A stretch of 64,000 nucleotides of DNA from Entomoplasma ellychniae (lineage in GTDB: Bacteria > Bacillota_I > Bacilli_A > Mycoplasmatales > Mycoplasmataceae), in the NCBI RefSeq assembly GCF_002930155.1, contig NZ_PHND01000001.1, positions 824,010-888,009 of the forward strand. The letters are read 5' to 3'. Each line of letters opens with the position of its first letter. Position 1 is the stretch's first letter. Below the pieces are notes generated by a model that saw only the letters and a list, made by a program, of their open reading frames with translations, was not told where the DNA came from and made no database searches. This document shows positions 10,220 through 20,666 of this stretch, piece by piece. Both the position numbers and the translations under genes were made by a program.

Positions 10220-13200
10220 ATGAAGTCTAATAACAAAGGCAAAAGAAAAATTCTAAATATTTTATGTATTTTTATTATTGTTATTGGATTAGCAATATCT
10301 ATAGTTTTTTCATCAATGAGTGTTTCTGCTAACACGTTATTTAACTCAAGATATTCTGGTGGGTATCAATCTTTGGTAGAAGTTTATGATTTAAATAAAG
10401 ACCAAGAAACTGGAAGCTCTCAAATTGCTAATGGTGATGCAAGAGTTGCAGCTAAATCTTTAGAAACAAAATTATCACCTTTTTCAGATAATACAGTTGA
10501 TATTAAAGTTGTTGGAAAAAACCGTTTGATGGTAACTTCAATAAAAGAACAATATGGTTCAAACCAAACTAATTTTGAACATGCAATTGAGCAAGATGGT
10601 GGTTTGCTTGCTTTAAATAGTGATTACAAAGATATTTTATTTGATGATTCAACAATGACAAAAGTTAAAACAACTGGTGTTTTTGATGATAATAAGCAAA
10701 TAAAGGAAAAAATTGCTATTTCAGACATTTTTGGGGATGTAAATTATTCTCCAGAACCTGATCCTTCAGGAGCACAAAAAAATACACCTTTTTTAAATTT
10801 TTCAGAAGGTAAAAAAAGTGGGTATTTAGATAAACTAGCTTCTTCAACAACAGCTGAAGGTGAAAACGCTCCAACTAATTCTCAAAAGTTAACTTTAATA
10901 TCTTCAATGCAAACCATTATTAATAATTTGAGAGAGTATTACACTCTTGCACCAAAATCAATTAATCAAGATGATTATTTGTTGTCTTTTTATAAAGGAG
11001 TTATTATTCCTGCTCAAACCGTATACAAATCAGGTGATGATAATGTTAAAGCTATTCTTGATGATTTCTTTGCAATAAATTATAAAGTGAAACATGATGA
11101 CGGTGAAACAATTAAAAGCGGTTCATTAATCGGTGATAAATTAGACTTTTGATGAGAAAATAACTCAAATAATCATACAATTCAAGGTAGTGATGTTGAA
11201 GTTGTGAGACAATTGAAAGGTATAATTTACGGAACTTATGATGCTATTAATACAATATCTAATCATGAGTTTTCATATATAAATAGTGCAAGTAAATATG
11301 TTGTAGATTCAAACTCAGTAACTAAAGATTTTAATGATGCAACAGGTAAATATCACGAGGATTTTAAATTTTCACTAAATCAGTCAGCTCCACAAATGAA
11401 AATATACACAGTTGCTGATACAATAAATGCTTTAATTGTAAAAGATATTTTATTAGCTAATATCGATCCAAATAAAACTGAACCATTCAATCAAAATTTA
11501 GATAGTGATATTTTTTCCAAAAACTTTATTATGGCAAATGATGAAATTAACTATCTGTCTATAAAATCTAATGATTCTAGTTCAAATACATATTCAAAAA
11601 AAGTGTCGTTCATTAGTAATCAATTAAAGGTTGCAGCTAAATCCGCAACTATTGCAAAAACCATTGAAGCTTCTATAAAACAAACAACTTCAGGGTTTAG
11701 TTTTAAAGTTATCAGAACTGTTGCATTTAATGCTGATGTAACTTTGTTGATGTTGATAGCATCATTGGTCTGTTTATTAATTCTTTCAATAATAACAATA
11801 ACTTATTTATTATTTTTTTATAGATTACTTGGTATATACACACTAATTATAGCTGTAACTTCAATAGTTCTAACAATTTGAACCCCAACATTTTTTGGGG
11901 TTGCTATTGGTATAGAAACAATAACTTTAATGTTTGTAGCATTAGCTATCATCATTGATTCTTGTGTTATTTTTATTGAAGCATTTAAAAAACATTTAAA
12001 TGTAAATAAAAGATCACAAATAGAATCTTTTAAATTGGCAAATAAAGATACAACATCTTCAATTTTTGACTTAACTTTATTAGTTATTGTATTTAATATA
12101 GTTTTATTTTGAATAAGCAGTGGTTCGCTTAAAAATTTGGCTACCATTGCTGTTGCGTCAAGTGCAATTACGTTTATTTTAGTAATAATAATATTTAGAC
12201 TTCTTATTTGATTAACAATTAAAGGCGATGTAATGAAAAAAAACCCATTATTATTGCCATTAGATACTTCATTTTTAAAAAATAATTATGCTATCAAACA
12301 AAAAATCCAGTTATCAAAAGTAGAGTTTAAAATAAACATGTTAACAAATAAAGAAAAACTAAGCTCAAAACAATTGTTAAAAATTAAAAAAATGGACGAT
12401 CAAAAAACTTTATTGAACAAATTAATTCTTGAAAAAGAAGAGTTGTTTAAAACTAAGAATATTGCAAAACATAAAGCAAGAATTTTAAAACTTGAATCAA
12501 AAGTTTTAAAAGAAAACTTACAAGAAACAAAAACTAAAAACCCTTTTATAAAATTTAAGCATTGAATTATGAAGTCTGTGATTGTTTCAAGACAGATTAG
12601 CAAAAGCTATTCAGAAGCTATTATTCAACAAGAACCAAATGAAGTTATCCAAAAAATATATGAATCAAAACAAATTAATAATAGTTTAAATGTATCAAAA
12701 ATATTAATTCTTATTACTTTGGTATTATCAATAATAGGTTCAATATTATCTATGACAATCGGTCCAGCTTATTCAAATGATTTTGGTAAAGATAAAACAT
12801 TTATCATTTATAGTGAAAATCTTAAGTCTTTTTCTAATGGTCAATATTCTATAGTACATGACAAAATCGATGAGCAAAATAAAACAAAAGCCGCTGAGTT
12901 AGAAGAGCTTAAAAATCAAATCATGAATGAATCAAGTTCTAATTCTGATGCTAAAAAATCTATTGAACTGTCAGCTAAAACATTAGAATTTGTTTATAAC
13001 AATGATTTAACAAAAATATTTGTTAATAAATCTGTTGCAAAAACATCTAATCCAGTAATTATTTATGGTGATGATTATGTTATTTCAAACAATTCAAATG
13101 TTGGCTGAATACAAGTTAGATTTTCAAATAGAACTTCTTTAGCAAAAAACCGACTATTAATGAAAAAGGTTTTATTTGACGTTAATGCAATTTGACAAGG

Positions 13201-14197
13201 TGGTGAAATTGAAAATACGATTGATAAAGGTATATTAGGGATGGATCAATCACCTTATACTGCTATTGGTCAAATAACACAAATTTTAATTGCGATGGCT
13301 ATATTGTTATTGGGGTTGTTAGTTTATATCATAATAAGATTCAAATGAACCTACTATGTTGCTCTAGCTTTAGGGGTAATTATTATTGCAGCAATAACAG
13401 CATCATTAATAATTGTATTTAGAGTTCCTATCAGTTATGAATTATTATCAACTTTTATTGGTGTTATATCTTTTGCATTGCTATCAATAATATTGATGCT
13501 TGGTAAAATTAGAAGTTCAATTAGTTCTAAAACTAAAGACCAATTAGCATCTTCTTTTGCTTCAGAAATTGATTTGAAAACTAAGTTTAATAAGTCAAAT
13601 GCTGAACTTAAAAACAAAATCTTAAATATAAAAAAAACTTATCAATTAAGTAAAAATGATTTAACAAAAGAAATGATTAATGCTAAATTAAATAAAGTAA
13701 GTAAATTTAAGTTCATTAATAAATTTAAGTCTTTATTTATTATTCAATCTAAAAATCCTGAAGTTAAAATTTTAAAAGCTAAAATTAAAATGTTGAAAAA
13801 ACAACTAAAATTAGATATAAAACCAATTTCTAAAGAAATTGAACTTTCAAAACAAGAAAATAATATTGAATTTAATAAGCTTATTAAAGAAAACAAATAT
13901 ATGTTAGAAGTTTTAAATGAAACAATGAAGTATGCAATTAAAAAAGTACTAATAATAGGAATAATTTATATACTATTTGCGTTAATATTAGCAATCACAG
14001 TTCCAAGCATTGTGGGGGTTGGACTAACACTTTTAATTGGTATATTTACAACTTATATATTTATTATTTCAACTGCTGTGCCTTTGACTATTAGTTTAGA
14101 AAAAAGAAGAATTGCTAAGAAATTTGCTTATCACGATTTTATTAAAACTATTAACACGTCTCATGAAGAACAAATCGTAAAAGACATTAACGATTAG
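10220..14197 (+). CDS. secDF: Protein translocase SecDF, mollicute variant type
   Basis: A 1325-residue protein formed by joining several TGA-interrupted segments in one frame. It begins with a single TM helix (about 10-33) and a large extracytoplasmic domain. A SecD-like TM bundle follows at about 505-670, with a DSCVIFIEAFKKH motif resembling the RND/SecD D..VI..E motif. Next is a Lys-rich cytoplasmic coiled coil (about 670-790), then a second half with one TM, an extracytoplasmic domain and a SecF-like TM bundle, and a final coiled coil plus two TMs (about 1245-1300). SecDF uses proton motive force to pull secreted proteins through SecYEG. It is much larger than canonical SecDF (about 750 residues). 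The Shine-Dalgarno AAAGGAGA lies at about 10,203. Confidence 0.8.
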
Positions 14198-14208
14198 AAA
14201 GAAATTAA

Positions 14209-14721
14209 ATGAACTTAAAAGATTATATTTTAAATGTTGAAAATTTTCCAATTGATGGTGTTGGTTTTAAAGATGTTACGCCTTTATTAAATGATGCTAA
14301 AGCCTTTGAATTTGCTATTAACCAAATGGCTGAGTTTGTAATTAAAACTAAAGCTGATGTGATAGTAGCACCAGAAGCTAGAGGTTTTTTGTTTGCAAGT
14401 GCTGTTGCTTATGCTACTAAAAAAAGATTTGTACTAATAAGAAAACCAGGTAAATTACCAAGACAAGTTATTAGTGTTAAATATGATTTAGAGTATGGGA
14501 CAAATATTTTAGAACTGCATAAAAATGATATCAAGCCAAGTGATAAAGTTGTTATTGTAGATGATGTATTAGCTACTGGGGGAACCACTGAAGCTATTAT
14601 TGAACTTGTTGAAAAAGAGCAAGGAATAATTGCTGGCATATCGTTTTTGATAGATTTAGAATCATTACATCAAAAGGAGTTATTCAAACAATACCCTTTA
14701 CAAAAAATATTAAAATACTAA
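14209..14721 (+). CDS. apt: Adenine phosphoribosyltransferase
   Basis: A 170-residue enzyme making AMP from adenine and PRPP (purine salvage, essential in Mollicutes that lack de novo synthesis). The N-terminal IENFPIDGVGFKDVTPLL-like start is visible, as are VAPEARGFLFA, the flexible loop RKPGKLP, and the PRPP-binding motif VVIVDDVLATGGTTEA at about residues 115-130. It lies 11 bases after secDF and is followed by a strong terminator. The secDF-apt-rel order is that of Firmicutes. Confidence 0.95.
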   Translation: MNLKDYILNVENFPIDGVGFKDVTPLLNDAKAFEFAINQMAEFVIKTKADVIVAPEARGFLFASAVAYATKKRFVLIRKPGKLPRQVISVKYDLEYGTNILELHKNDIKPSDKVVIVDDVLATGGTTEAIIELVEKEQGIIAGISFLIDLESLHQKELFKQYPLQKILKY

Positions 14722-14742
14722 GAAATCACTTAGTATTTTTTT
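14713..14742 (+). terminator. Intrinsic terminator after apt
   Basis: A 10-bp perfect stem, AAATACTAAG (14713-14722) and CTTAGTATTT (14729-14738), with loop AAATCA and a T-tail. It overlaps the apt stop codon. Confidence 0.9.
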
Positions 14743-14764
14743 ATCCAAATAGATAAAAATATTA

Positions 14765-14770
14765 TATAAT
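14765..14770 (+). promoter_or_regulatory. Probable -10 box of the rel promoter
   Basis: TATAAT is followed by a G, 28 bases before the rel ATG and just after the apt terminator. No good -35 is seen 17 bases upstream. Confidence 0.4.
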
Positions 14771-14797
14771 GTAATACATATAGAACCAGGTAAATTC

Positions 14798-17086
14798 ATG
14801 AGCGCTTCAAAAATTAAAAATACGAATAGAGCTTCAACTAATCTTAATATTATTGAAATTAAAGAATTTGATGTTTTAAAACAAGAAGTTTCAAAATATA
14901 TTAAGGATGAAAACATTATTAATGACATTCATAAAGCATATATTTTTGCTGAAAAAATGCATGCAACTCAAAAAAGAAAAAATGGTGATCCTTATATTTA
15001 CCACCCTTTATCAACATCTTATTATTTAGCTCAACTGGAAATGGGACCAAAAACTATAATTGCTGGATTGTTGCATGATGTAATAGAAGATACCCCAATT
15101 ACTAAAAAAGAGATCTCTGATATGTTTGGAGAAGAAGTTGCTGAATTAGTTGATTCTGTAACAAAAGTAAGTTTTTTTGAAGAAGATAACAGAGAAAAAA
15201 TTAAGTCGGAGTATTTAAGAAAGCTTTATATATCTATGGCAAAAGATATCAGAGTTATTATTATTAAAATTGCTGATAGATTACACAATATGTTAACTAT
15301 ATCTAATATGTCTTTAGAAAAACAAAAGTTAGTAGCTCAAGAAACTTTAAATATTTATTCTGCAATTGCGCACAGAATTGGAATGAAAAATGCTAAATCT
15401 AAATTAGAGGATATGTCTTTTGCTGTTTTACAGCCAAAAGATTTTCAATACATTGTTAAGTTGCTTGATGAAAATAAACAAACAAGAGAAAAAGATGTTG
15501 AAAAAACAATTAATAATATCTATGAATTTTTAACAAAAGAAAAAAATGTAAAAATATTAGCTATTTTTGGAAGAGAAAAAACTCATTATTCTATTTATAG
15601 AAAAATGTCAGTTAATGGTAAAGAATTCGAACAAATTCACGATTTAACTGCTATTAGAATAATTACAAAGTCAATTGATGATTGTTATAAAGTTTTAGGT
15701 TTTATTCATCAAAAATATATTCCTTTATCTGGAAGGTTTAAAGATTATATAGCAACACCTAAAAATGGGGTTTATCAATCATTGCATACCACAGTAGCTG
15801 ATAACAATAATATGATTTTTGAAGTTCAAATTAGAACTAATAAAATGGATGATGTTGCTGAGTCAGGAGCTGCAGCTCATTGAAGATATAAAGATAACGA
15901 AATTGTTGATGTTGCTAAAAGGCAAAAAGAAATTGACGAGCAAATTGATGTTTTTACTAGAATTTTAGACATAACAGATCAAGCTGATGAAAATGAAAAT
16001 AATAAAGATTTAGAAAAACAATTACAACAAGATATTTTTGCTTCAACCATTTATGTGCTAACTCCTAATCAACAAGTTATTACTTTGCCTTATGGTGCAA
16101 CTGTTTTAGACTTTGCTTATAGAATTCATACTGAAATTGGTGAAAAAACAACTGGTGCTAAAATTGATGGTTCATTTTCACCAATTAATACAGTTCTAAA
16201 ATCTGGTCAAGTTATTGAAGTTAAAACTTCAAGCAAACAACAACCAACTCATGAATGACTAAAAATCGTGATCACTACGAATGCTAGAAATAGAATTAGA
16301 AAATATCTTAATAATAAGTTTAATGAAGATAAAGGTTTTGAAAACGAAAGAAAAGAAGCTGCGATTAAAGCACAGCACATTATTAATTCATTTATAAATC
16401 AAAAAGATTGAAAATGAAAGAAAATAAGTATAGATCAAACAACTGAATTAGTTAAAAAAGACGGATATGCAAGTTTAGAAGAATTCTTAATTTCAATTGC
16501 TCGTGGAGAATTTCCAATAGCTGAAGCTGTAGATAAGTATTATGTTAATCAATCTTATTCTAAAGATGATGAAACACTTAGAACAATTGCATCAAGAACA
16601 ATAAATGATAAAACACTAAAAAATGATATTGTTATTGAGGGAATAACAAATATTAAAACATCAATTGCAATATGTTGTTTGCCAATTCCCTATGAAGATG
16701 TTGTGGGTTATGTTACAAAATCTGGAAACGGAATTAAAGTTCACATGCGCAAATGCTTTTCATTAAATTCATTAGTAGAACAAAATAAAAGACTTGTTGA
16801 AGTTAAATGAAATGAAGCTGTTACAATTAATAATACCTATAGAACTAAAATCCGCTATTTTGCTACAGATAGACCTAATCTTCTTTATGACATATCAAGA
16901 GTGCTAACTAATTCTAAAGCAACAACTATTAATATTAAAATGGGAGTTGATCCTAAAACACTTATTGCTTCTGGGGTTTTAACTGTGCAAGTTAAATCAG
17001 TTGAGCAATTAAATCAAATCATCGCATCAATTAAATCATTAGCCAACTTAATAGATTGTGAAAGAGATGTTAAAGTGATAGACTAA
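14798..17086 (+). CDS. rel: RelA/SpoT-type (p)ppGpp synthetase/hydrolase
   Basis: A 762-residue Rel with the full bacterial layout. The HD hydrolase domain has YHPLSTSYYLA and the catalytic HDVIEDT at about 90-96. The synthetase domain has HYSIYRKM, HDLTAIRI and YIATPKNGVYQSLHTT. A TGS domain (YVLTPNQQVITLPYGATVLDFAY) starts near residue 418, a Cys-containing conserved segment (ICCLPIPYEDVVGYV) lies near 625, and a C-terminal ACT domain follows. Both catalytic halves keep their key residues, so it is probably bifunctional and controls the stringent response. The start ATG 14798 has only a weak Shine-Dalgarno (CCAGG). Confidence 0.92.
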
Positions 17087-17105
17087 AACATCTTTTTTGT
17101 TTTTT
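17065..17105 (+). terminator. Probable intrinsic terminator after rel
   Basis: AGATGTT (17065-17071) pairs with AACATCT (17087-17093), followed by TTTTTGTTTTTTTG. The loop (15 bases) contains the rel stop codon. Confidence 0.5.
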
Positions 17106-17124
17106 TGTTTTAATTATTAAATAA

Positions 17125-17143
17125 GGACAAAAATGTCCGGAGG
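17125..17143 (+). promoter_or_regulatory. Small hairpin abutting a strong Shine-Dalgarno
   Basis: GGACA (17125-17129), loop AAAA and TGTCC (17134-17138) form a 5-bp hairpin that ends exactly where the Shine-Dalgarno GGAGG (17139-17143) of the next gene begins. It could limit ribosome access or stabilise the mRNA 5' end. No other Shine-Dalgarno in the window is so near a hairpin. Confidence 0.45.
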
Positions 17144-17148
17144 TAATT

Positions 17149-17739
17149 ATGAATAAAGATATGTATAATATTGAAAAGTTTAGTGATGATGAAAAATATA
17201 AATTTTTTAAGGAACTAAAACCAGTAGTATTGTTTGCTATAAAAAGAGCATATAATAAATTTGATTCTATTCCACTGGAAATCGAAGATATGGAATATTA
17301 TGCTTGAGAAGCTTATAATGACTTAATAAAAATTTATTATAAAAGAAAAATGCGTAAAAGTTTTACTAGTTGTTTGGTTGATGCTGTTTATTGAAAAACA
17401 TTAAATATATGTTCAAAATATGTAAATAATAAATTTAAAATAGTTAATAATTGCATGAGGAATGCTAGTTTATTAAATGATGATTATCATTTAAATATAA
17501 ATTATCATGATGAAAACCAAACAGAATTGATAGATAATGTTGGTTGAAATGATTTGTTAGATAAGTATTTTTCTAAATTCAAAACCGATTTAGAAAGGCG
17601 TATTTTTAATGAGCATGTTAATGGAACGCACTTAACAAAAATAGCAAAACAAGAGGACATCTCTATTTCTAAAACAAAATCTACATTGCAAAAAATAATA
17701 ATTGATTTAAAAGAGGTTATAAATAGTAAAGTTTTTTAA
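17149..17739 (+). CDS. Small sigma-70-like protein (putative alternative sigma factor)
   Basis: A 196-residue protein with three TGA-Trp codons. The N-terminal 95 residues look like sigma region 2 of the SigH/ComX type: an acidic helix with DMEYYAWEAYNDLIKIYY, then F..C..DAVYWKTLNIC. The C-terminal 60 residues look like a region-4 helix-turn-helix (LERRIFNEHVNGTHLTKIAKQEDISISKTKSTLQ). An internal Asn/Asp-rich linker separates the two. The pattern resembles small mollicute alternative sigma factors such as MG428, but the resemblance is by eye. It has a very strong GGAGG Shine-Dalgarno and sits between rel and coaE with a 91-residue unknown. It could otherwise be a DNA-binding regulator. Confidence 0.5.
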
Positions 17740-17780
17740 GTAAAAAACATATAAAATATTTGTTATAAAGGTGGTGTGAG

Positions 17781-18056
17781 ATGAGTTATTATTATAAACC
17801 TATTATCAACTATACGTCTCATGCACTACAAAGAGCAAAAGAAAGATTAAATTTAAAAGATAAACCAGATTGAGAAGTGAAAGCAGCAATTAAAAAACAT
17901 ATGCAAGCTTCTACAAAATCTTTTGATCAAAAAAACACAGTTTATGTATCAGCTTCTAATAGTGATATATATTTTGTTATTGATATGAACACAAATACTT
18001 TAATAACAGTTACTAAAGTTTCACCTGAAAAAATGTTAAGTTTGTATGGAGGTTAG
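17781..18056 (+). CDS. Small conserved-looking protein of unknown function (DUF4258-like?)
   Basis: A 91-residue protein with start ATG 17781 after GGTGGTGTGAG. It contains SHALQRAKERL near the N-terminus and a beta-strand pair ending TLITVTKVSPEKML. The H..xR..ER arrangement followed by beta strands is reminiscent of DUF4258/RelE-fold small proteins, but no assignment is secure. One TGA-Trp is present (DKPDWEV). It lies between the sigma-like gene and coaE (5 bases before the GTG of coaE), so it is probably cotranscribed with both. Confidence 0.6.
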
Positions 18057-18061
18057 TAAAA

Positions 18062-18628
18062 GTGATTATTGGTATTTATGGAACAATAGGTAGTGGTAAA
18101 TCTACATTTTCAAAAAGATTTGAAAAGTTTGGTTTCACTTTATTGGAATGTGATAAAATTTCATCTGAAATAGTTAATAATAAAAATATTCAAAAGGCCT
18201 TACAAAAAGTTTTTCCTCAATGCTTTGAAGATAATAAACTTCAACGACATGAATTAAGAAAACTGATTTTTAATGATGAAAATGAAAGAGTTAAATTAAA
18301 TGCTATTGTATGACCTGAGTTAAAAAATTATCTTATAAAAACTGTTGGAGATAAAAATAAAAACTTTATTATTGATGCAGCTTTATTACCAGAGTTAGAA
18401 TTAGATATAGATTTGTACATAGAGATCAAAACTTGTTTTTGAACTGCTACTTATAGAATTTTTAAAAGAGATAAAAGGCCCAAAAAAGAAACACTAGGTA
18501 TTTATTTAAAGCAGGTTAAAGCATTATCAAAATTTAAAAGTATTGAAAAAATAAAAATAAAAAATAATTTTTGAAATAAAAAATATAAAGACAAACAAAT
18601 AACAAAATTACTTTTACCATTGACTTAA
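18062..18628 (+). CDS. coaE: Dephospho-CoA kinase
   Basis: A 188-residue P-loop kinase for the last step of CoA synthesis. Walker A is GTIGSGKST at about residues 6-14. The family segments FTLLECDKISSEIV and DAALLPELELD are present. The C-terminal LID region is short compared with Escherichia coli. The start is GTG 18062, giving MIIGIYGTIGSGKS; there is no better ATG. It is preceded by GGAGG inside the end of the upstream gene. Confidence 0.85.
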
Positions 18629-18666
18629 TTAAGTTTAATTATTTTTTTTAATAGTAAAATATAAAT

Positions 18667-19542
18667 ATGAATAAATCAGGAATTATAATTGTAGACAAAC
18701 CAAAAGGAATGTCTACAAATAAACTAATACAATTGCTTAAAAGAAAAATGAATATCAAAAAAATTGGCCATGCAGGAACCTTAGATCCTTTAGCTACTGG
18801 TTTAGTTATTTGTTTATTAAATAATGCAACTAAATTAAGTGATTATTTTTTAAATGAAAACAAGAATTATGAATTTGAAATAACTCTTTTTAAGTCAACT
18901 TCAACTTATGATGCTGAGGGAGAAATCATTAATCAAGAAGAAACTCGAGAAATAGAGTTACAAACCCTGAATGAAGTAATTTTAAAATTTGATGGTTTAA
19001 CTTATGACCAAGAACCCCCAATTTTTTCTGCTATAAAAATTAATGGAAAAAAACTTTATGAATATGCTAGAGAAGGCAAAGAAGTTGAAATTAAAAAAAG
19101 AAGAATAACAATCAATCAATTAAAACTATTATCTTATGACAAAAAAAATAACTCAATTAAATTACAAGCTAATTGTTCAAAAGGCACTTATATAAGATCT
19201 TTAGCTTGTGATATAGCAAACTCATTGAAAACAATAGGTTATGTAAGTGAACTTAGAAGAATGCAGTCTGGTCAGTTTTTAATTGAAGATTCAAAAGAAC
19301 TAGATAAAATTGATGAAAAAGATATTATAAATATATATGACTCATTAAAATTAGCAAAATTATCAATTGTTCACTTAAACGAATTAGTTGATGTAAATAA
19401 TGGTAAAAAAATAAAGTTAGATTCAGAAGATAAAATAGTTTTTATAAGCGATAGTCATCAAAATGTTTATGCTTGTTATGAAAAAATAGAAAACGATATT
19501 TATAAATGTAGACGTGGTGGGTTAAACGATGCAAGTAATTAA
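18667..19542 (+). CDS. truB: tRNA pseudouridine(55) synthase
   Basis: A 291-residue TruB that modifies U55 in the T loop of tRNAs. The signature DKPKGMSTNKL and the catalytic segment KIGHAGTLDPLATGL (catalytic Asp at about 42) are visible. RIRPPxxSA-type residues (QEPPIFSAIKINGKKLYEYAR) and CSKGTYIRSLACDI also match the family. The C-terminus is short. It overlaps the start of ribF by 14 bases. In many Firmicutes truB-ribF-rpsO follow infB-rbfA; here that trio is separated from infB. Confidence 0.95.
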   Translation: MNKSGIIIVDKPKGMSTNKLIQLLKRKMNIKKIGHAGTLDPLATGLVICLLNNATKLSDYFLNENKNYEFEITLFKSTSTYDAEGEIINQEETREIELQTLNEVILKFDGLTYDQEPPIFSAIKINGKKLYEYAREGKEVEIKKRRITINQLKLLSYDKKNNSIKLQANCSKGTYIRSLACDIANSLKTIGYVSELRRMQSGQFLIEDSKELDKIDEKDIINIYDSLKLAKLSIVHLNELVDVNNGKKIKLDSEDKIVFISDSHQNVYACYEKIENDIYKCRRGGLNDASN

Positions 19543-20077
19543 AACAAAAATAAAAAATTTAGAAAAAATAGCAAGTAATTCAATTATTACAGTTGGCATG
19601 TTTGATAGCTTACATATTTATCATCAAATGATTATCAATAAAGTAGTTGAAATAGGAACAAAAGAAAATTTGTTTAGAATCATATTTACTTTTAATAAAA
19701 AGCCAGGAAAAAAAGATTATGATTTTTTTCTAAACGAGAAAGATAAAATAAAATATATTCAAAATAAATTTGAAATCGACTTTTTATATATTATCGAAGT
19801 TGATGAACAGTTAGCTAATAGTTCAAAAGAAGAATTTGTAAATATTCTAAAAAATAAGTTAGGTGTTATCAAAATAGTTGAGGGCAGTGATTTTAAGTTT
19901 GCTTACAATCAAACTGGTGATGTTAATTATTTAATAAAAGAGTTTGGAATTGACAATGTAATTATTTTTCAAAGAAATAATTCAGTCTCAACCAGTGAAG
20001 TTAAAAAGAAAATTAAACAAAATAATTCACAAGATATAATTGATATAATTGACATTAACTTAATAAAAAAAGGATAA
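19529..20077 (+). CDS. ribF: FAD synthetase (FMN adenylyltransferase), lacking the riboflavin kinase domain
   Basis: A 182-residue protein corresponding only to the N-terminal nucleotidyltransferase half of RibF: VGMFDSLHIYHQMII (the GxFDxxHxxH-type nucleotide site), FTFNKKPGK and VEGSDFKFAYNQTGD, ending with SVSTSEVKKKI. Bifunctional RibF is about 310 residues, so the flavokinase domain is absent, although the gene itself looks intact. FMN would have to be made by another kinase or imported. It overlaps truB and precedes the rpsO promoter. Confidence 0.85.
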   Translation: MQVIKTKIKNLEKIASNSIITVGMFDSLHIYHQMIINKVVEIGTKENLFRIIFTFNKKPGKKDYDFFLNEKDKIKYIQNKFEIDFLYIIEVDEQLANSSKEEFVNILKNKLGVIKIVEGSDFKFAYNQTGDVNYLIKEFGIDNVIIFQRNNSVSTSEVKKKIKQNNSQDIIDIIDINLIKKG

Positions 20078-20083
20078 ATGATA

Positions 20084-20112
20084 TTGTTTTATTTTTAAAA
20101 ATGTTTTATAAT
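20084..20112 (+). promoter_or_regulatory. rpsO promoter
   Basis: -35 TTGTTT (20084-20089), a 17-base spacer and -10 TATAAT (20107-20112). Confidence 0.75.
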
Positions 20113-20196
20113 CTTTAAAGTGACAGTTCACCAGAGGTAAGATTTTTTCCCAAATCTATCTATGATGCAACAAAAAAATCACAACAAAGGGGAAAC
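20113..20196 (+). promoter_or_regulatory. rpsO 5' leader with hairpin
   Basis: The 84-base untranslated leader contains AGATTT (20140-20145) and AAATCT (20152-20157), which pair around TTTCCC. It ends with the Shine-Dalgarno AAAGGGG at about 20,184. S15 autoregulates through its leader in several bacteria. The presence of a hairpin is seen; autoregulation here is inferred. Confidence 0.4.
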
Positions 20197-20463
20197 ATGA
20201 TTTCAAAACAAAGAAAAGCTGAAATTATTAGTGAATTTGGAGGTAATGCAAATAACACAGGTTTAGCTGAAGTTCAAATTGCATTATTGACTGAAGATAT
20301 TAAAAATATGACAGTGCACTTACAAGATCATAAAAAAGATGTTCCAACAAGAAGAACACTTTTAAAGAAAGTTGCTCAAAGAAGACACTTATTAGATTTT
20401 TTAATTAAAAACGATGTACAAAGATATAAAGATATTATTGCTAAGCTTGGTTTAAGAAAATAA
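20197..20463 (+). CDS. rpsO: 30S ribosomal protein S15
   Basis: An 88-residue S15 that binds 16S rRNA and organises the platform. Family motifs are visible: GGNANNTGLAEVQIALLTEDI, HLQDHKKD, and RRTLLKKVAQRRHLLDFL. Normal length. It has its own promoter and leader and is monocistronic, ending before the tRNA-Gly promoter. Confidence 0.97.
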   Translation: MISKQRKAEIISEFGGNANNTGLAEVQIALLTEDIKNMTVHLQDHKKDVPTRRTLLKKVAQRRHLLDFLIKNDVQRYKDIIAKLGLRK

Positions 20464-20488
20464 TAATAATTTTTAATCAAGCATTTAA

Positions 20489-20517
20489 TTGACACATATA
20501 GTAAAATGTAATATTAT
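20489..20517 (+). promoter_or_regulatory. tRNA-Gly promoter
   Basis: -35 TTGACA (20489-20494), a 17-base spacer and -10 TATTAT (20512-20517), 20 bases before the tRNA. This is the closest match to consensus in the window. Confidence 0.85.
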
Positions 20518-20536
20518 ATTTATGTGTTTATTTATT

Positions 20537-20610
20537 GCAGGTGTAGTTTAATGGTAGAACTTCAGCCTTCCAAGCTGACTGTGAGGGTTCGATTCCCTTC
20601 ACCTGCTCCA
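20537..20610 (+). tRNA. tRNA-Gly (anticodon TCC)
   Basis: A complete 74-base cloverleaf. The acceptor stem is GCAGGTG/CACCTGC, the D arm contains GTTTAATGGTAGAAC, the anticodon stem TCAGC/GCTGA encloses CTTCCAA (anticodon TCC), and the T arm is AGGGTTCGATTCCCT. The 3' end TCCA is encoded. With unmodified U34 this tRNA can read all four GGN codons, typical of Mollicutes. Confidence 0.97.
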
Positions 20611-20624
20611 TTTATTAAAAATCC

Positions 20625-20650
20625 AAACAACCTTAGGGTTGTTTTTTTAT
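20625..20650 (+). terminator. Intrinsic terminator after tRNA-Gly
   Basis: AAACAACC (20625-20632), loop TTAG and GGTTGTTT (20637-20644) form an 8-bp stem followed by TTTT. Confidence 0.92.
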
Positions 20651-20666
20651 TTAATAGTATAATTAT

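Noticed and set aside
18620..18660. Promoter for truB from TTGACT and TAAAAT
   Set aside because: The boxes are 29 bases apart, far outside a functional spacing.
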